Shown here: positions 23,475 through 30,621 of the stretch, piece by piece
How the letters are laid out: every line of letters starts with the position of its first letter
Numbering within the stretch: position 1 is the stretch's first letter
Source of the DNA: Flavobacterium fragile
Lineage (GTDB): Bacteria > Bacteroidota > Bacteroidia > Flavobacteriales > Flavobacteriaceae
Direction of reading: 5' to 3'
Assembly (NCBI RefSeq): GCF_023634865.1
Contig: NZ_JAMLJN010000005.1
Span: 1 to 64,000, forward strand
Length of the DNA: 64,000 bases
Position numbers and translations under genes: made by a program
Notes under the pieces: model-generated
Databases searched by the model: none
What the model was told of the DNA's origin: nothing
The model's input: the letters and a program-made list of their open reading frames with translations, nothing else

Positions 23475-23981
23475 ATGATAAATATTTACTGTTCAACAAA
23501 ACTTTCAAACATTATAAAACCTGAAAAATTTACATTGAGAAATTCTGATGCAGAAAATGATTGGAGTGCTCATTTATTTCCAGTTGCAGGAAGAAAATGT
23601 GTGATTTTTGTAAACAAAGAAACTTTATATAGTGTTGTATTAATTGATATCCTAAAAAAGGACTTACTAAATCTACAAGTTATTTTTACAGAATTTTTAA
23701 TTAAACAACTTGAGATTAATAAAATGCTTACTCCGAAATATGAAAATTTCATCAGGGAAAACAATAAAATCATGAATATCTATACAACGGACAATGATAG
23801 AAAAACAATGGGATCTTTAAATGATTTCATTTCACATATTAAAGCTTCTTATGATTATTCTGGAGACTTAGATAAAGCAAAAAAATATGTTGTAAAATAT
23901 TTAAACACAATGCCAAGCAAAGTTTTAAAGTTTCACACACCAAATGATATGATGATTCAAAAAATAAAAAACTACGGCTAA
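23475..23981 (+). CDS. Cassette 26: DUF6933-like protein
   Basis: A 168-residue soluble protein: MINIYCSTKLSNII, a central NDWSAHLFPVAGRKCVIFVN, then KETLYSVVLIDILKKDL and a long helical remainder. The pattern NDW.A.LF...RRKC.LF.N..TLYS fits the DUF6933 family as I remember it. Its stop TAA is part of the left core GGCTAAC, so gene and recombination site overlap. This is the one cassette whose ends mismatch inside the core (start GTTAGCAG, end CGGCTAAC). Confidence 0.72.
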   Translation: MINIYCSTKLSNIIKPEKFTLRNSDAENDWSAHLFPVAGRKCVIFVNKETLYSVVLIDILKKDLLNLQVIFTEFLIKQLEINKMLTPKYENFIRENNKIMNIYTTDNDRKTMGSLNDFISHIKASYDYSGDLDKAKKYVVKYLNTMPSKVLKFHTPNDMMIQKIKNYG

Positions 23982-24142
23982 CAGCGGTTTTATGCAATGG
24001 CGGGGCTTGGGATTTTTTGGGGAAGTTTTTGCTCGCACTTTTTGTATTAAAATTCACGTTTTTCTTTCACTCTTTTCGGTATATTTGTAAACGTCAGTAA
24101 TAAAAAATCCGCCACTGACATAAAGCCGGCGGGACGTTGTGT
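23976..24142 (+). repeat. attC26 (family 6, long)
   Basis: Left core GGCTAAC, right core GTTGTGT, 167 bp, the longest site. Arms AGCGGTTTTATGCAATGGCGG / CCGCCACTGACATAAAGCCGG. -7 box TATATTTG at 24080-24087. Closes cassette 26. Confidence 0.86.
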
Positions 24143-24190
24143 GCTATTTTATGGCAAACCTCTTAAAATTTAACCTTTAGCAATGATTTT

Positions 24191-24643
24191 ATGAAAAATA
24201 TAATTTACTTATTTATGATTATTTTTTCTTCTAGTTATTCGCAACAGAATAACAGAAAGTATTGGATTGGAAAAGAAATAAAAAGTGAAAGTGGATTTTT
24301 ATTACAAAAGGAAAATTTTGATACTGATTTTGGCATAGCTTTTTCTTATTCTGATACTAAAACTTTATTATTATTTTTCAAAATTGAAAACACAAAAAAA
24401 ATCATAATTGATATTTTAGAAATTGATAAAAAAGAATTACAAGGAAACAAACTAACTGAATATTGCCATACAATTAAAGGTGCTGATGCAGAAATTATTG
24501 CTCTTGTAAAAGAAACAGATAACAATGCCGAATTTTACACTAAAATTAAAAAAGCTTGGCGTGCGAATAGGAAAATTGGTAAATTTGAGAAAATAGCCAA
24601 ACGAAAAGTAAAAAAATGCAGTAACGAAAATTACGGAAACTAA
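24191..24643 (+). CDS. Cassette 27 gene 1: small secreted protein
   Basis: A 150-residue secreted protein with signal peptide MKNIIYLFMIIFSSSYSQQ. The mature part has YWIGKEIKSESGFLLQ, IIDILEIDKKELQGNKLTEY and a basic C-terminus (KKAWRANRKIGKFEKI, KVKKCSN). One cysteine pair (C105 region and C144 region) could form a disulfide. No named family. Gene 2 follows after 3 bases. Confidence 0.66.
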   Translation: MKNIIYLFMIIFSSSYSQQNNRKYWIGKEIKSESGFLLQKENFDTDFGIAFSYSDTKTLLLFFKIENTKKIIIDILEIDKKELQGNKLTEYCHTIKGADAEIIALVKETDNNAEFYTKIKKAWRANRKIGKFEKIAKRKVKKCSNENYGN

Positions 24644-24646
24644 ACT

Positions 24647-25375
24647 TTGAAAAAACTCACTTACATATTTATTATTCTACTTGTAGCAAGTTGCAAAAAT
24701 GCAATACAAAATAATTTGACTGTAGATAAAGTCGTTGTTGCTGATACTGTTGCTACCGAAGCTCTACCCGAACACAAAGCCGATACTCTTACTAAAAAAA
24801 GTAATCCATTTTTGTTAAACAAACTTTTGTGTTATTGGGAACATTTTTTTGTTGTTGACAATAATGATGGACTTGAAATTACAATGAAATTGTACGATTA
24901 TAAAACAAAAAAACTACTTTTAGAATATGAGTATCAGCCAAAATATGAAGATAACTATGATTACAAATCTGCAACCTATTTTGATAGCATAAACAAACGT
25001 CATTTTGAAGATTATAATTTTGACGATTTTAAGGATTTTACTCTTTATGAATATGGCAGTATGCCAATGACAAGTGCAACTGTTATTATGCTTTTCAATA
25101 ATGAAACCAAAACTTTTGAACATTCTGAATTATCTGCCGCATTTATTGACGAAATAGATAATGTAAATAGAATTTTGACAACACACGATTGGGATATGGA
25201 TAACGTATATTATAAAAAATACCATTTCGACAAAAAAGGGAAAATAAAATTTAGAGAAGAAATAACAGAAAGGGATTATTACCCTAATGACACAACTGCG
25301 ATGAAAATTAAAAATTATCAAAAAATAATAAATGAAAGAGTTGTAAAACAAAGAACTGACACACTAAAAGAATAA
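24647..25375 (+). CDS. Cassette 27 gene 2: lipoprotein
   Basis: A 242-residue lipoprotein that starts at a TTG codon (MKKLTYIFIILLVASC, lipobox LVASC with Cys16). The mature part has WEHFFVVDNNDGLEITMKLY and YNFDDFKDFTLYEYGSMPMT, a pattern shared by FG-GAP-like or DUF proteins describing device-like beta blades (XAC2610-related). Three-base spacing from gene 1 indicates co-translation; the TTG start may keep its level low. Function unknown. Confidence 0.66.
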   Translation: MKKLTYIFIILLVASCKNAIQNNLTVDKVVVADTVATEALPEHKADTLTKKSNPFLLNKLLCYWEHFFVVDNNDGLEITMKLYDYKTKKLLLEYEYQPKYEDNYDYKSATYFDSINKRHFEDYNFDDFKDFTLYEYGSMPMTSATVIMLFNNETKTFEHSELSAAFIDEIDNVNRILTTHDWDMDNVYYKKYHFDKKGKIKFREEITERDYYPNDTTAMKIKNYQKIINERVVKQRTDTLKE

Positions 25376-25384
25376 AAAAACAGC

Positions 25385-25516
25385 ACACAACACACGTTTG
25401 GCGCAATTGCGAATTTTGTAGTAAGTTCACGTTTACGTTTCGCAAGAAATATTATCTTTAACAGAAAATCATCAGTTCCGAAGCTCGCAACCTCGCCAAG
25501 CGCCGGAACGTTGTGC
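25385..25516 (+). repeat. attC27 (family 2)
   Basis: Left core ACACAAC, right core GTTGTGC. Similar to attC10 and attC11 (loop GCGAATTTTGTAGTAA). Closes cassette 27. Confidence 0.88.
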
Positions 25517-25538
25517 AACATTTATAAAAGACAAAACT

Positions 25539-25850
25539 ATGAATTCCCGATTTCTTTTTATTACCTTTTTATTTTTTGTAATGTTAAATGCATGTAAAAA
25601 TTATTATAATGATACTATAGTTTGGGCGGAAAATATTAAAATTGGGACTGACTTAGAAACTGTAAAAAAAACTCAGCCTAGCTTTGTGGAAATTGCATGG
25701 GATAAGCCAATTGAAATTGAAAACCAAGCTGGACCAAATCAAAAACTCTATCAGATAACTGAAATAAGCGGAGATAATGACGTATTAAATATGTCAAAAT
25801 TTTTAGTTTTTGTAAATGGTAAATATCAACATTTGGAACTCAAAAAGTAA
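25539..25850 (+). CDS. Cassette 28: small lipoprotein
   Basis: A 103-residue lipoprotein with signal peptide ending in lipobox LNAC (Cys19). The mature domain of about 85 residues (TIVWAENIKIGTDLETVKK, YQITEISGDNDVLNMSKFLV) resembles small SmpA/OmlA-like (BamE) folds in length and in its DLETVKKTQP segment, but the match is weak. Alone in its cassette. Function unknown. Confidence 0.66.
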   Translation: MNSRFLFITFLFFVMLNACKNYYNDTIVWAENIKIGTDLETVKKTQPSFVEIAWDKPIEIENQAGPNQKLYQITEISGDNDVLNMSKFLVFVNGKYQHLELKK

Positions 25851-25866
25851 TGGATATTTAAACGTT

Positions 25867-26008
25867 GCACAACAGCGGTTTGCTTCAATGGCTACTTCCG
25901 GATTTTCCTACGGAAAATCCGCTGCTGAATGGAATGTTTTGTTATATTTGTAATGGCTTGGTGTTGGTTCAACGCCACTGAGAGCAAGCCGCAGAACGAA
26001 CGTTAGCA
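25867..26008 (+). repeat. attC28 (family 1, 4-base duplication)
   Basis: Left core GCACAAC, right core GTTAGCA. The right end reads GCAGAACGAACGTTAGC where other family 1 copies read GCAGAACGTTAGC, a tandem ACGA/AACG duplication next to the exchange point. -7 box TATATTTG at 25943-25950. Closes cassette 28. Confidence 0.88.
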
Positions 26009-26183
26009 GAAAATTTCGACAAACTAAAACTTAAATTTGACAAATCATTAACGGATACAATAGAATTCACGTTAAGAAATATGAATGATTATTTTTTTAT
26101 TGCTATTTTTTCTGTGAAAAGTCGGAAATGCTGAAACAGCGACATTAAATTTCTGTAAGTAAGCTAATTTAATTATTTTTACA
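26009..26183 (+). other. Cassette 29 leader, no gene seen
   Basis: A 175-base stretch between the attC28 right core and the next gene, far longer than the 10-40 bases usual in this array. It has no ORF of note. It may hold a cassette-borne promoter or regulatory leader; no clear -7/-33 pair stands out. Confidence 0.4.
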
Positions 26184-26744
26184 ATGAAAAACTTTTTAAA
26201 ACTATCTATTGTAACAGTAAGTCTATTATGTACTTTTTGCTCATGTGAGAATGACGAAAATAATTCAATTAAAGAAAATGTTGAATTTTCTAAAATTGAC
26301 TTTTCAAATCTAAAATTAGAAATTGATTTCAATAAAATTGAGCCAATTAAGAAAAATTTTCCAGAGAACATTAAAAATAAAGAAATAGAATCGATATTAA
26401 TATCGGATATTCAAAATTTGAATAGTGAGATTGAATTTAGAATAAATAATGATAAAGAGACTAGTTTTATAGAGTATTCGATTACCATAAACAAAGATTT
26501 CTATGTTATTAATAATTGGAATTTTATCCCTTCAAATTCTAATATTGCAGCAAAAGGAGGTCCTTATGAAGATATAGGTTGGAAATGTCCAAACGGTCAA
26601 ACTTTAGTCAATGTTTGTTGGAGTGAAAGTTGTGTAAAAGAAGCTTTAGCTTCTGCTTTAAGTGACATAAGTAGTGGTGATACTGTTAATTTAAAGGTTC
26701 ATCATGGTGGTGCGCTAGGAGGTGTTTCTATTTGTTCAAACTAA
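26184..26744 (+). CDS. Cassette 29: secreted lipoprotein with Cys-rich C-terminus
   Basis: A 186-residue lipoprotein-like protein. The signal MKNFLKLSIVTVSLLCTFCSC ends in a Cys-rich lipobox region. Middle part is acidic and helical. The C-terminal domain (about 130-186) has GGPYEDIGWKCPNGQTLVNVC, WSESCVKEALASAL and HHGGALGGVSICSN: five cysteines and paired histidines suggesting disulfides or metal binding. It may be a secreted bacteriocin-like or signalling protein; that is speculation. Confidence 0.62.
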   Translation: MKNFLKLSIVTVSLLCTFCSCENDENNSIKENVEFSKIDFSNLKLEIDFNKIEPIKKNFPENIKNKEIESILISDIQNLNSEIEFRINNDKETSFIEYSITINKDFYVINNWNFIPSNSNIAAKGGPYEDIGWKCPNGQTLVNVCWSESCVKEALASALSDISSGDTVNLKVHHGGALGGVSICSN

Positions 26745-26753
26745 TAATCTTCT

Positions 26754-26887
26754 GCTAACACTGTATATATTCAATAGCGGCTTTTGTGTAAAAATAAAAG
26801 CCGCTTTGTTTTTCTAAAAGCTTGTTATAAAGGGAAAGTTTAGTTACTTTTATTCCGCTACTGAAATATATACGAGAGCCGTTAGCG
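26754..26887 (+). repeat. attC29
   Basis: Left core TGCTAAC, right core GTTAGCG with GCC before it. Arms ACTGTATATATTCAATAGCGG / CCGCTACTGAAATATATACG pair well. Contains a terminator-like hairpin (see 26777-26814). Closes cassette 29. Confidence 0.85.
26777..26814 (+). terminator. Intrinsic-terminator-like hairpin inside attC29
   Basis: AGCGGCTTTT (26777-26786) pairs perfectly with AAAAGCCGCT (26797-26806), followed by TTGTTTTT. This is a textbook rho-independent terminator shape located in a recombination site. It would isolate cassette 30 from upstream transcription. Confidence 0.6.
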
Positions 26888-26920
26888 GTCAGGCTAAAAG
26901 ACGACATCAAACAAAAATAA

Positions 26921-27898
26921 ATGGACAAACTATTAGATAAACTAAGAGAATGGATTAAAGTAATACAAGCTGCATTACTTGGGACAATAATAATTGAAGC
27001 TATTCTTGTAATAGTAATTGGTATTGCTTCAAATAAAATTAATGACACGTTCGACCACTGGACTGGAATACTACTAGCTTGTAGTGTATTTTACATTTTT
27101 TTGATTGTTATCAAAGCCGCTTACCAGTTTAAATTCCCAAGTTCAATTGTTGATGAATTAATTTCAAAAAGACAATTGGAAGAAAAAAACAAGTTATTCG
27201 AGCGACAAAAGGCGATAAACGAGTATATCAATTCTGCAATACAAGGATTAAATAAGCAAACTTGCTCCATTGACACGGTAGCCGATAATGAGCATTTATG
27301 CGACAAAGAATTAGAAGTTAGACTTACAGAACTTTTGCAACCTATTGTATCATATACGGACGTAATTCTAGATACATCCACAGAGAAAAAATTTACAATA
27401 GGTATTCACTTAGATGCATACCAAAAGTTTCCGAGCAACTACGAAGAAGTAGAAATAAATGAAGTCGAATGGGGAGTTTACATTTCAGATTATGACCCAA
27501 TTTCAGACAAAGGACTTTTAATCCTTAGAGACGAGTTGGAACTACTTGAAATATTGCCAAAGAACCTTGTTGATGAAGAACGAATCAGCGGAGCTGCTTA
27601 TGAAATTCAGACAGCAATAAAAAGAACTCTCAATAATCTTACATTTAACACTCACGATTTTTCATATAATGACAAAAAATATTCAATCATTTGCTCTGAG
27701 ATACTTGAAGTTTGCTCTGATGATTATGTCAATGGTGTTCTTTTTATTATTCACCATCAAGGGATAAGTTTCCCTACGGATGTTTCAGAAATATTAGGAA
27801 TTTTTAATCGAATTACTGCTAACTACGTCTCGAAATACAACTCTTGCATAGTGGACGAGATAATATCAAAGAAGAAAAAAAATAATATCGCTTCTTGA
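26921..27898 (+). CDS. Cassette 30 gene 1: membrane protein next to a protease
   Basis: A 325-residue protein with two N-terminal transmembrane helices (about residues 18-37, AALLGTIIIEAILVIVIGI, and 50-66, ILLACSVFYIFLIVI), a short coiled-coil region (EEKNKLFERQKAINEYIN) and a large soluble domain with no recognised motif (WGVYISDYDPISDKGLLIL). It lies 22 bases upstream of a trypsin-like protease. A membrane sensor with a protease effector is a plausible pairing. Function unknown. Confidence 0.68.
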   Translation: MDKLLDKLREWIKVIQAALLGTIIIEAILVIVIGIASNKINDTFDHWTGILLACSVFYIFLIVIKAAYQFKFPSSIVDELISKRQLEEKNKLFERQKAINEYINSAIQGLNKQTCSIDTVADNEHLCDKELEVRLTELLQPIVSYTDVILDTSTEKKFTIGIHLDAYQKFPSNYEEVEINEVEWGVYISDYDPISDKGLLILRDELELLEILPKNLVDEERISGAAYEIQTAIKRTLNNLTFNTHDFSYNDKKYSIICSEILEVCSDDYVNGVLFIIHHQGISFPTDVSEILGIFNRITANYVSKYNSCIVDEIISKKKKNNIAS

Positions 27899-27920
27899 TA
27901 AGCAAATAAAAGAAAATAGA

Positions 27921-28781
27921 ATGAGTAATACTTCGTCAAACAATTTTTTAGAAAGATTTCAGAAATATAAAAATGAATTAATTCGTGCTACAACAAATTC
28001 AATTTTGGATTCTACAATCCAATTTTTTTATGACAATGCTAAGGGCGAACCAGCTCCGACAGGTAGTGGACTCTTAATCTCAATTGCGGACAGATTTTTT
28101 ATGCTTACTGCTGCTCACGTCATTGCAGAAGATTACAATAGCATTTTTATAATTCTACCAGATAAAGAATTAACACTTGGTGGCAAATTACATTTTACGC
28201 CATTACCTCTAAGTGGTAAAAGGGAAGACGACAAAATTGATATTGCAATAATGGAATTAGAAGATAGTGTTGTTTCTGACATTCTTTCATCTTTCAAATT
28301 TATTACACTTGATAATATTGAAATAGGGCATAAAGTAGATGAATTACCATATTATCTTTCCGTTGGTTATCCTGCTACAAAAACTAAAAAAGTTTGGAAA
28401 CAAGATGAAATTTCTGCAATTCCATATCCCTACCAAACCGAACCTGAACCAAAGTTTGAATTTGAGAAATTTGGGTTTAATAAATTTTCACACATAGCTG
28501 TAAAGTTTGATGGCAAGGTAACTTCCGAGAGCAATAAAAGTGTGCATAGTGCCCCAAAAATGAACGGAATTAGCGGAAGTGGATTATGGTATTTAAAAGA
28601 CTTTGCAACGCCAAATATGATAGATAACAAGCAACTTGTGGGGCTTGTAATTGAACGAGTTAACACATCAGGTAACCAAGCAATAATTGCAACACGAATT
28701 GATTTAGTGACAGAGTTTTTACGACAACATTTTAATTTAGATGTTCCTAAATCAACGACAGTAAAAGTAAATTTGAAATGA
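27921..28781 (+). CDS. Cassette 30 gene 2: trypsin-like serine protease
   Basis: A 286-residue cytoplasmic (no signal peptide) trypsin-like peptidase. The catalytic triad is visible: H66 in MLTAAHV, D107 in DKIDIAIME and S218 in NGISGSGLW (GxSG). Cytoplasmic trypsin-like domains are common effectors in bacterial defence modules, where they are switched on by a partner. Here the partner would be the membrane protein upstream. Defence is inferred; the protease family is well supported. Confidence 0.8.
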   Translation: MSNTSSNNFLERFQKYKNELIRATTNSILDSTIQFFYDNAKGEPAPTGSGLLISIADRFFMLTAAHVIAEDYNSIFIILPDKELTLGGKLHFTPLPLSGKREDDKIDIAIMELEDSVVSDILSSFKFITLDNIEIGHKVDELPYYLSVGYPATKTKKVWKQDEISAIPYPYQTEPEPKFEFEKFGFNKFSHIAVKFDGKVTSESNKSVHSAPKMNGISGSGLWYLKDFATPNMIDNKQLVGLVIERVNTSGNQAIIATRIDLVTEFLRQHFNLDVPKSTTVKVNLK

Positions 28782-28816
28782 TAGAGAACTTAAGTATAAT
28801 GAACAAAAGCCCGAAC

Positions 28817-28949
28817 CGCTAACAGCACCTTGCCAAAAGCGGGGCGGACGTGGTGGCAGAAACTTTTCGGCTCCGAATAAACATTAGTGGTAGCTTGACA
28901 GGTTGGTGCTCCGAAAGCCCCGCCTTCGGCAAGCTGCGAAACGTTATGC
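28817..28949 (+). repeat. attC30 (family 3)
   Basis: Left core CGCTAAC, right core GTTATGC. Near-identical to attC3. It is the last intact attC. Closes cassette 30. Confidence 0.88.
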
Positions 28950-28983
28950 GGCATTTTAAAACAGACACCTTAAACGACATTAT

Positions 28984-29682
28984 ATGATTTTTCAAAGAGA
29001 CGCCCTTGGTAATGTAATTTGTAACATTAGAATTCCTAATGCTCAAGGAGAAGAAGTTGGAACGGCTATTTTTATCGAGAAAAATAACGAACCATATTTA
29101 CTAACGGCTGAACATGTCGTAAAAAATATCAATCCCCAGACCTACGCTGTACTTTCCGACCAAAATGGAGTACCGACAAAGGTTATGCTAAATGTACTTT
29201 TAGGTGGGGCGACATTTACTTATCATGGACAAGCAGATTTAGCAAAAGCAAAAATTGTTATTACGGCAGCTAACTCCTCCTTTCTTCAAGGACGTTGTTT
29301 TCCATACAATCAAATCGACACAAGTACAAACCCAGTTTCAAAAGACGTTGAACTAACAACTATTGGATTTCCCTTAGGACTTGGAGCAGTCGGTGCAAAA
29401 TTTTCTCCTTTATCCTATAGGACTTATGCTGCAGCCCCATCAATAACGTTGCCTCGATTTGACAATCAAGTTCAATGCGATTTTATAATCTTAGAGTTAC
29501 CTAGCATAGGTGGATATAGTGGTGGACCTATGTTTGACTTAGGATATATGATTTCTGGAATGATGACTCAGACTAAAGAAAAAACAATATTACATGGTTT
29601 AGTTCACGGAACAATTTCTGACCCGACAGGCGGAAAACTTGCTGCAATAACACCTTGTAAATATTTGAATGGTTGGTTATAA
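28984..29682 (+). CDS. Cassette 31: second trypsin-like serine protease
   Basis: A 232-residue cytoplasmic trypsin-like protein. H44 lies in LLTAEHV (TAAHC equivalent), D85 in HGQADLAKAKI and S179 in GGYSGGPMF (GDSGG equivalent). It belongs to the same broad fold as the protease of cassette 30 but they share little sequence, so they are independent acquisitions rather than a recent duplication. It occupies the terminal cassette, whose left core is mutated and probably fixed in place. Confidence 0.8.
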   Translation: MIFQRDALGNVICNIRIPNAQGEEVGTAIFIEKNNEPYLLTAEHVVKNINPQTYAVLSDQNGVPTKVMLNVLLGGATFTYHGQADLAKAKIVITAANSSFLQGRCFPYNQIDTSTNPVSKDVELTTIGFPLGLGAVGAKFSPLSYRTYAAAPSITLPRFDNQVQCDFIILELPSIGGYSGGPMFDLGYMISGMMTQTKEKTILHGLVHGTISDPTGGKLAAITPCKYLNGWL

Positions 29683-29697
29683 AAACAAAAAACGACC

Positions 29698-29704
29698 GCA
29701 TAAT
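29698..29704 (+). other. Decayed left core of the terminal cassette
   Basis: GCATAAT where GCATAAC is expected. Cassette 31 starts GTTATGCGGC, whose reverse complement GCCGCATAAC matches ACCGCATAAT here except for the final C to T and one outer base. No arm structure or right core follows. The array ends here. Confidence 0.65.
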
Positions 29705-29828
29705 CGAGTAGACGGCTCCGCCAGAAACTGACGGAGTGCGCCTCTCAAATGTTTACATTCACGAAATCCTATAAAAACAAACTAAACTTTGAGTACACCA
29801 CCGAGTCCTTCGGCAAGGCTCAGGATAA
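29701..29828 (+). repeat. Repeat A, copy 1
   Basis: From TAATCGAGTAGACGG through CTCTCAAATGTTTACATTCACG to CACCGAGTCCTTCGGCAAGGCTCAG; the same sequence recurs at about 32127-32251. Contains the hairpin GGCTCCGCCAGAAACTGACGGAG. Both copies follow an ATAATC left-core remnant. Nature unknown. Confidence 0.7.
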
Positions 29829-30121
29829 ACCAAGCGGGTCATCCCGAAAATACGGGACAGGCTTTACTCGGCGGTTTCCCGAAAATACGGGACAGGCTCC
29901 AAGAGATGGGTTAAGTTGTAAATGTAATTCGGTTAAGGAAACATATCCTCTTTTCTTCAAGCGTTGTAAAGTAATGGTAGTGCCTAAAATAGGTCTTTCA
30001 TTTTCAATAAAACTCACAAACACCCCTATAAATCTAAAAAGATTACCCAAACTAATCTTATCTTCTAAACTACTCATTTGGAACTGATGAAAGAAAATTC
30101 CTTGGACATATTGCCTAATTC
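29829..30121. other. Gene-poor stretch with two CCCGAAAATACGGGACAGGC repeats
   Basis: CCCGAAAATACGGGACAGGC occurs twice (around 29845 and 29879), each a short hairpin (CCCGtattttCGGG). Open frames run across it on both strands but they read through the repeats and look non-coding. On the minus strand near 30077-29950 a frame starting MSSLEDKISLGNLFRF could be a gene remnant. Confidence 0.4.
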
Positions 30122-30232
30122 AAAATACAACTTATCTACTTTTCTTACAACTATTTAGCTATATTTGTTGTTAGGATTACTTCGTCAGTTCGCTGTCGCT
30201 CGGGTGTGCAGTTTTTTTACAATCTGATGTTA
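30122..30232 (+). repeat. Repeat B, copy 1, before HigBA
   Basis: A 111-base sequence from AAAATACAACTTATCTAC to CAATCTGATGTTA. The second copy (31234-31344) has the same length and only a handful of differences. Each copy contains TATATTTG (here 30160-30167) and ends in GTTA, like the right half of an attC. Confidence 0.8.
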
Positions 30233-30298
30233 GCAGCCCTACTAACTCAACGCGACGAGAAAAAACACGAAATAATTTTCCCGTTTTGGGAACTTTTT

Positions 30299-30306
30299 TA
30301 TCTTTG
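30299..30306 (+). promoter_or_regulatory. -7 box of the higBA operon
   Basis: TATCTTTG lies 17 bases before the proposed TTG start at 30323. A transcript from here starts after the in-frame upstream ATG at 30206, which supports the TTG as translation start. Confidence 0.5.
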
Positions 30307-30322
30307 TCAAAAATTAAGACAT

Positions 30323-30616
30323 TTGAGAGTAATAGCTAAAAAAATACTGAGGGATTTTTGGGAAATACATGCTGATTGTGAGCAACAATTAAAATCGTGG
30401 TTTCACGAAGCAAGTAAAGCGGAATGGAAAAATCCAAACGAAATAAAGCTAGATTACCCAAGTGCTAGTATTTTAAATAATAATAGAGTAGTTTTCAATA
30501 TTAAAGAAAATAATTATAGATTAATTGTTAAGCTAAATTATGATTATCAAATGATTTGGATTCGATTTATTGGAACGCATGCAGAGTATGACAAAATTAA
30601 CGCTAACGAAATTTAA
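30323..30616 (+). CDS. higB: HigB-type toxin
   Basis: A 97-residue RelE/HigB-like mRNA interferase of the Bacteroidota HigB group: LRVIAKKILRDFWEIHADCEQ, then SWFHEASKAEWKNPNEIK, NRVVFNIKENNYRLIVKLNY and YQMIWIRFIGTHAEYDKI. HigB cleaves mRNA on the ribosome unless bound by HigA. I start it at TTG (30323): family members begin at this point, and the upstream frame reaches back only into repeat B. The antitoxin gene follows 5 bases later. The toxin-first order is typical of higBA. Confidence 0.88.
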   Translation: MRVIAKKILRDFWEIHADCEQQLKSWFHEASKAEWKNPNEIKLDYPSASILNNNRVVFNIKENNYRLIVKLNYDYQMIWIRFIGTHAEYDKINANEI

Positions 30617-30621
30617 AAGCT

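Larger units (their letters stand above)
1310..29704 (+). mobile_element. Integron-like array of 31 gene cassettes
   Basis: Cassettes run from the base after one right-core G to the next right-core G. Boundaries: 1: 1311-1845; 2: -2495; 3: -3093; 4: -3583; 5: -3963; 6: -4451; 7: -5485; 8: -6319; 9: -7063; 10: -7632; 11: -8655; 12: -9328; 13: -10165; 14: -11930; 15: -12834; 16: -13668; 17: -14340; 18: -14997; 19: -15612; 20: -16629; 21: -18983; 22: -19886; 23: -20682; 24: -21435; 25: -23403; 26: -24136; 27: -25510; 28: -26002; 29: -26881; 30: -28943; 31: to about 29704. Each cassette holds one to three genes and ends in an attC-like site. Cassette start and own left core are complementary over 8-10 bases in nearly all cases. 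The integron-type architecture (recombinase, attI, attC-tagged cassettes) is seen directly; mobility is inferred. Confidence 0.9.

Noticed and set aside
1719..28949. Regularly spaced repeats as a CRISPR array
   Set aside because: Repeats are 123-167 bases with variable cores and the intervals are 0.4-2.4 kb genes, unlike short CRISPR repeats and spacers; no cas genes.
29749..30087. 112-residue ORF on the plus strand and 85-residue ORF on the minus strand
   Set aside because: They read through repeat A and the CCCGAAAATACGGG repeats; no protein-like conservation pattern.
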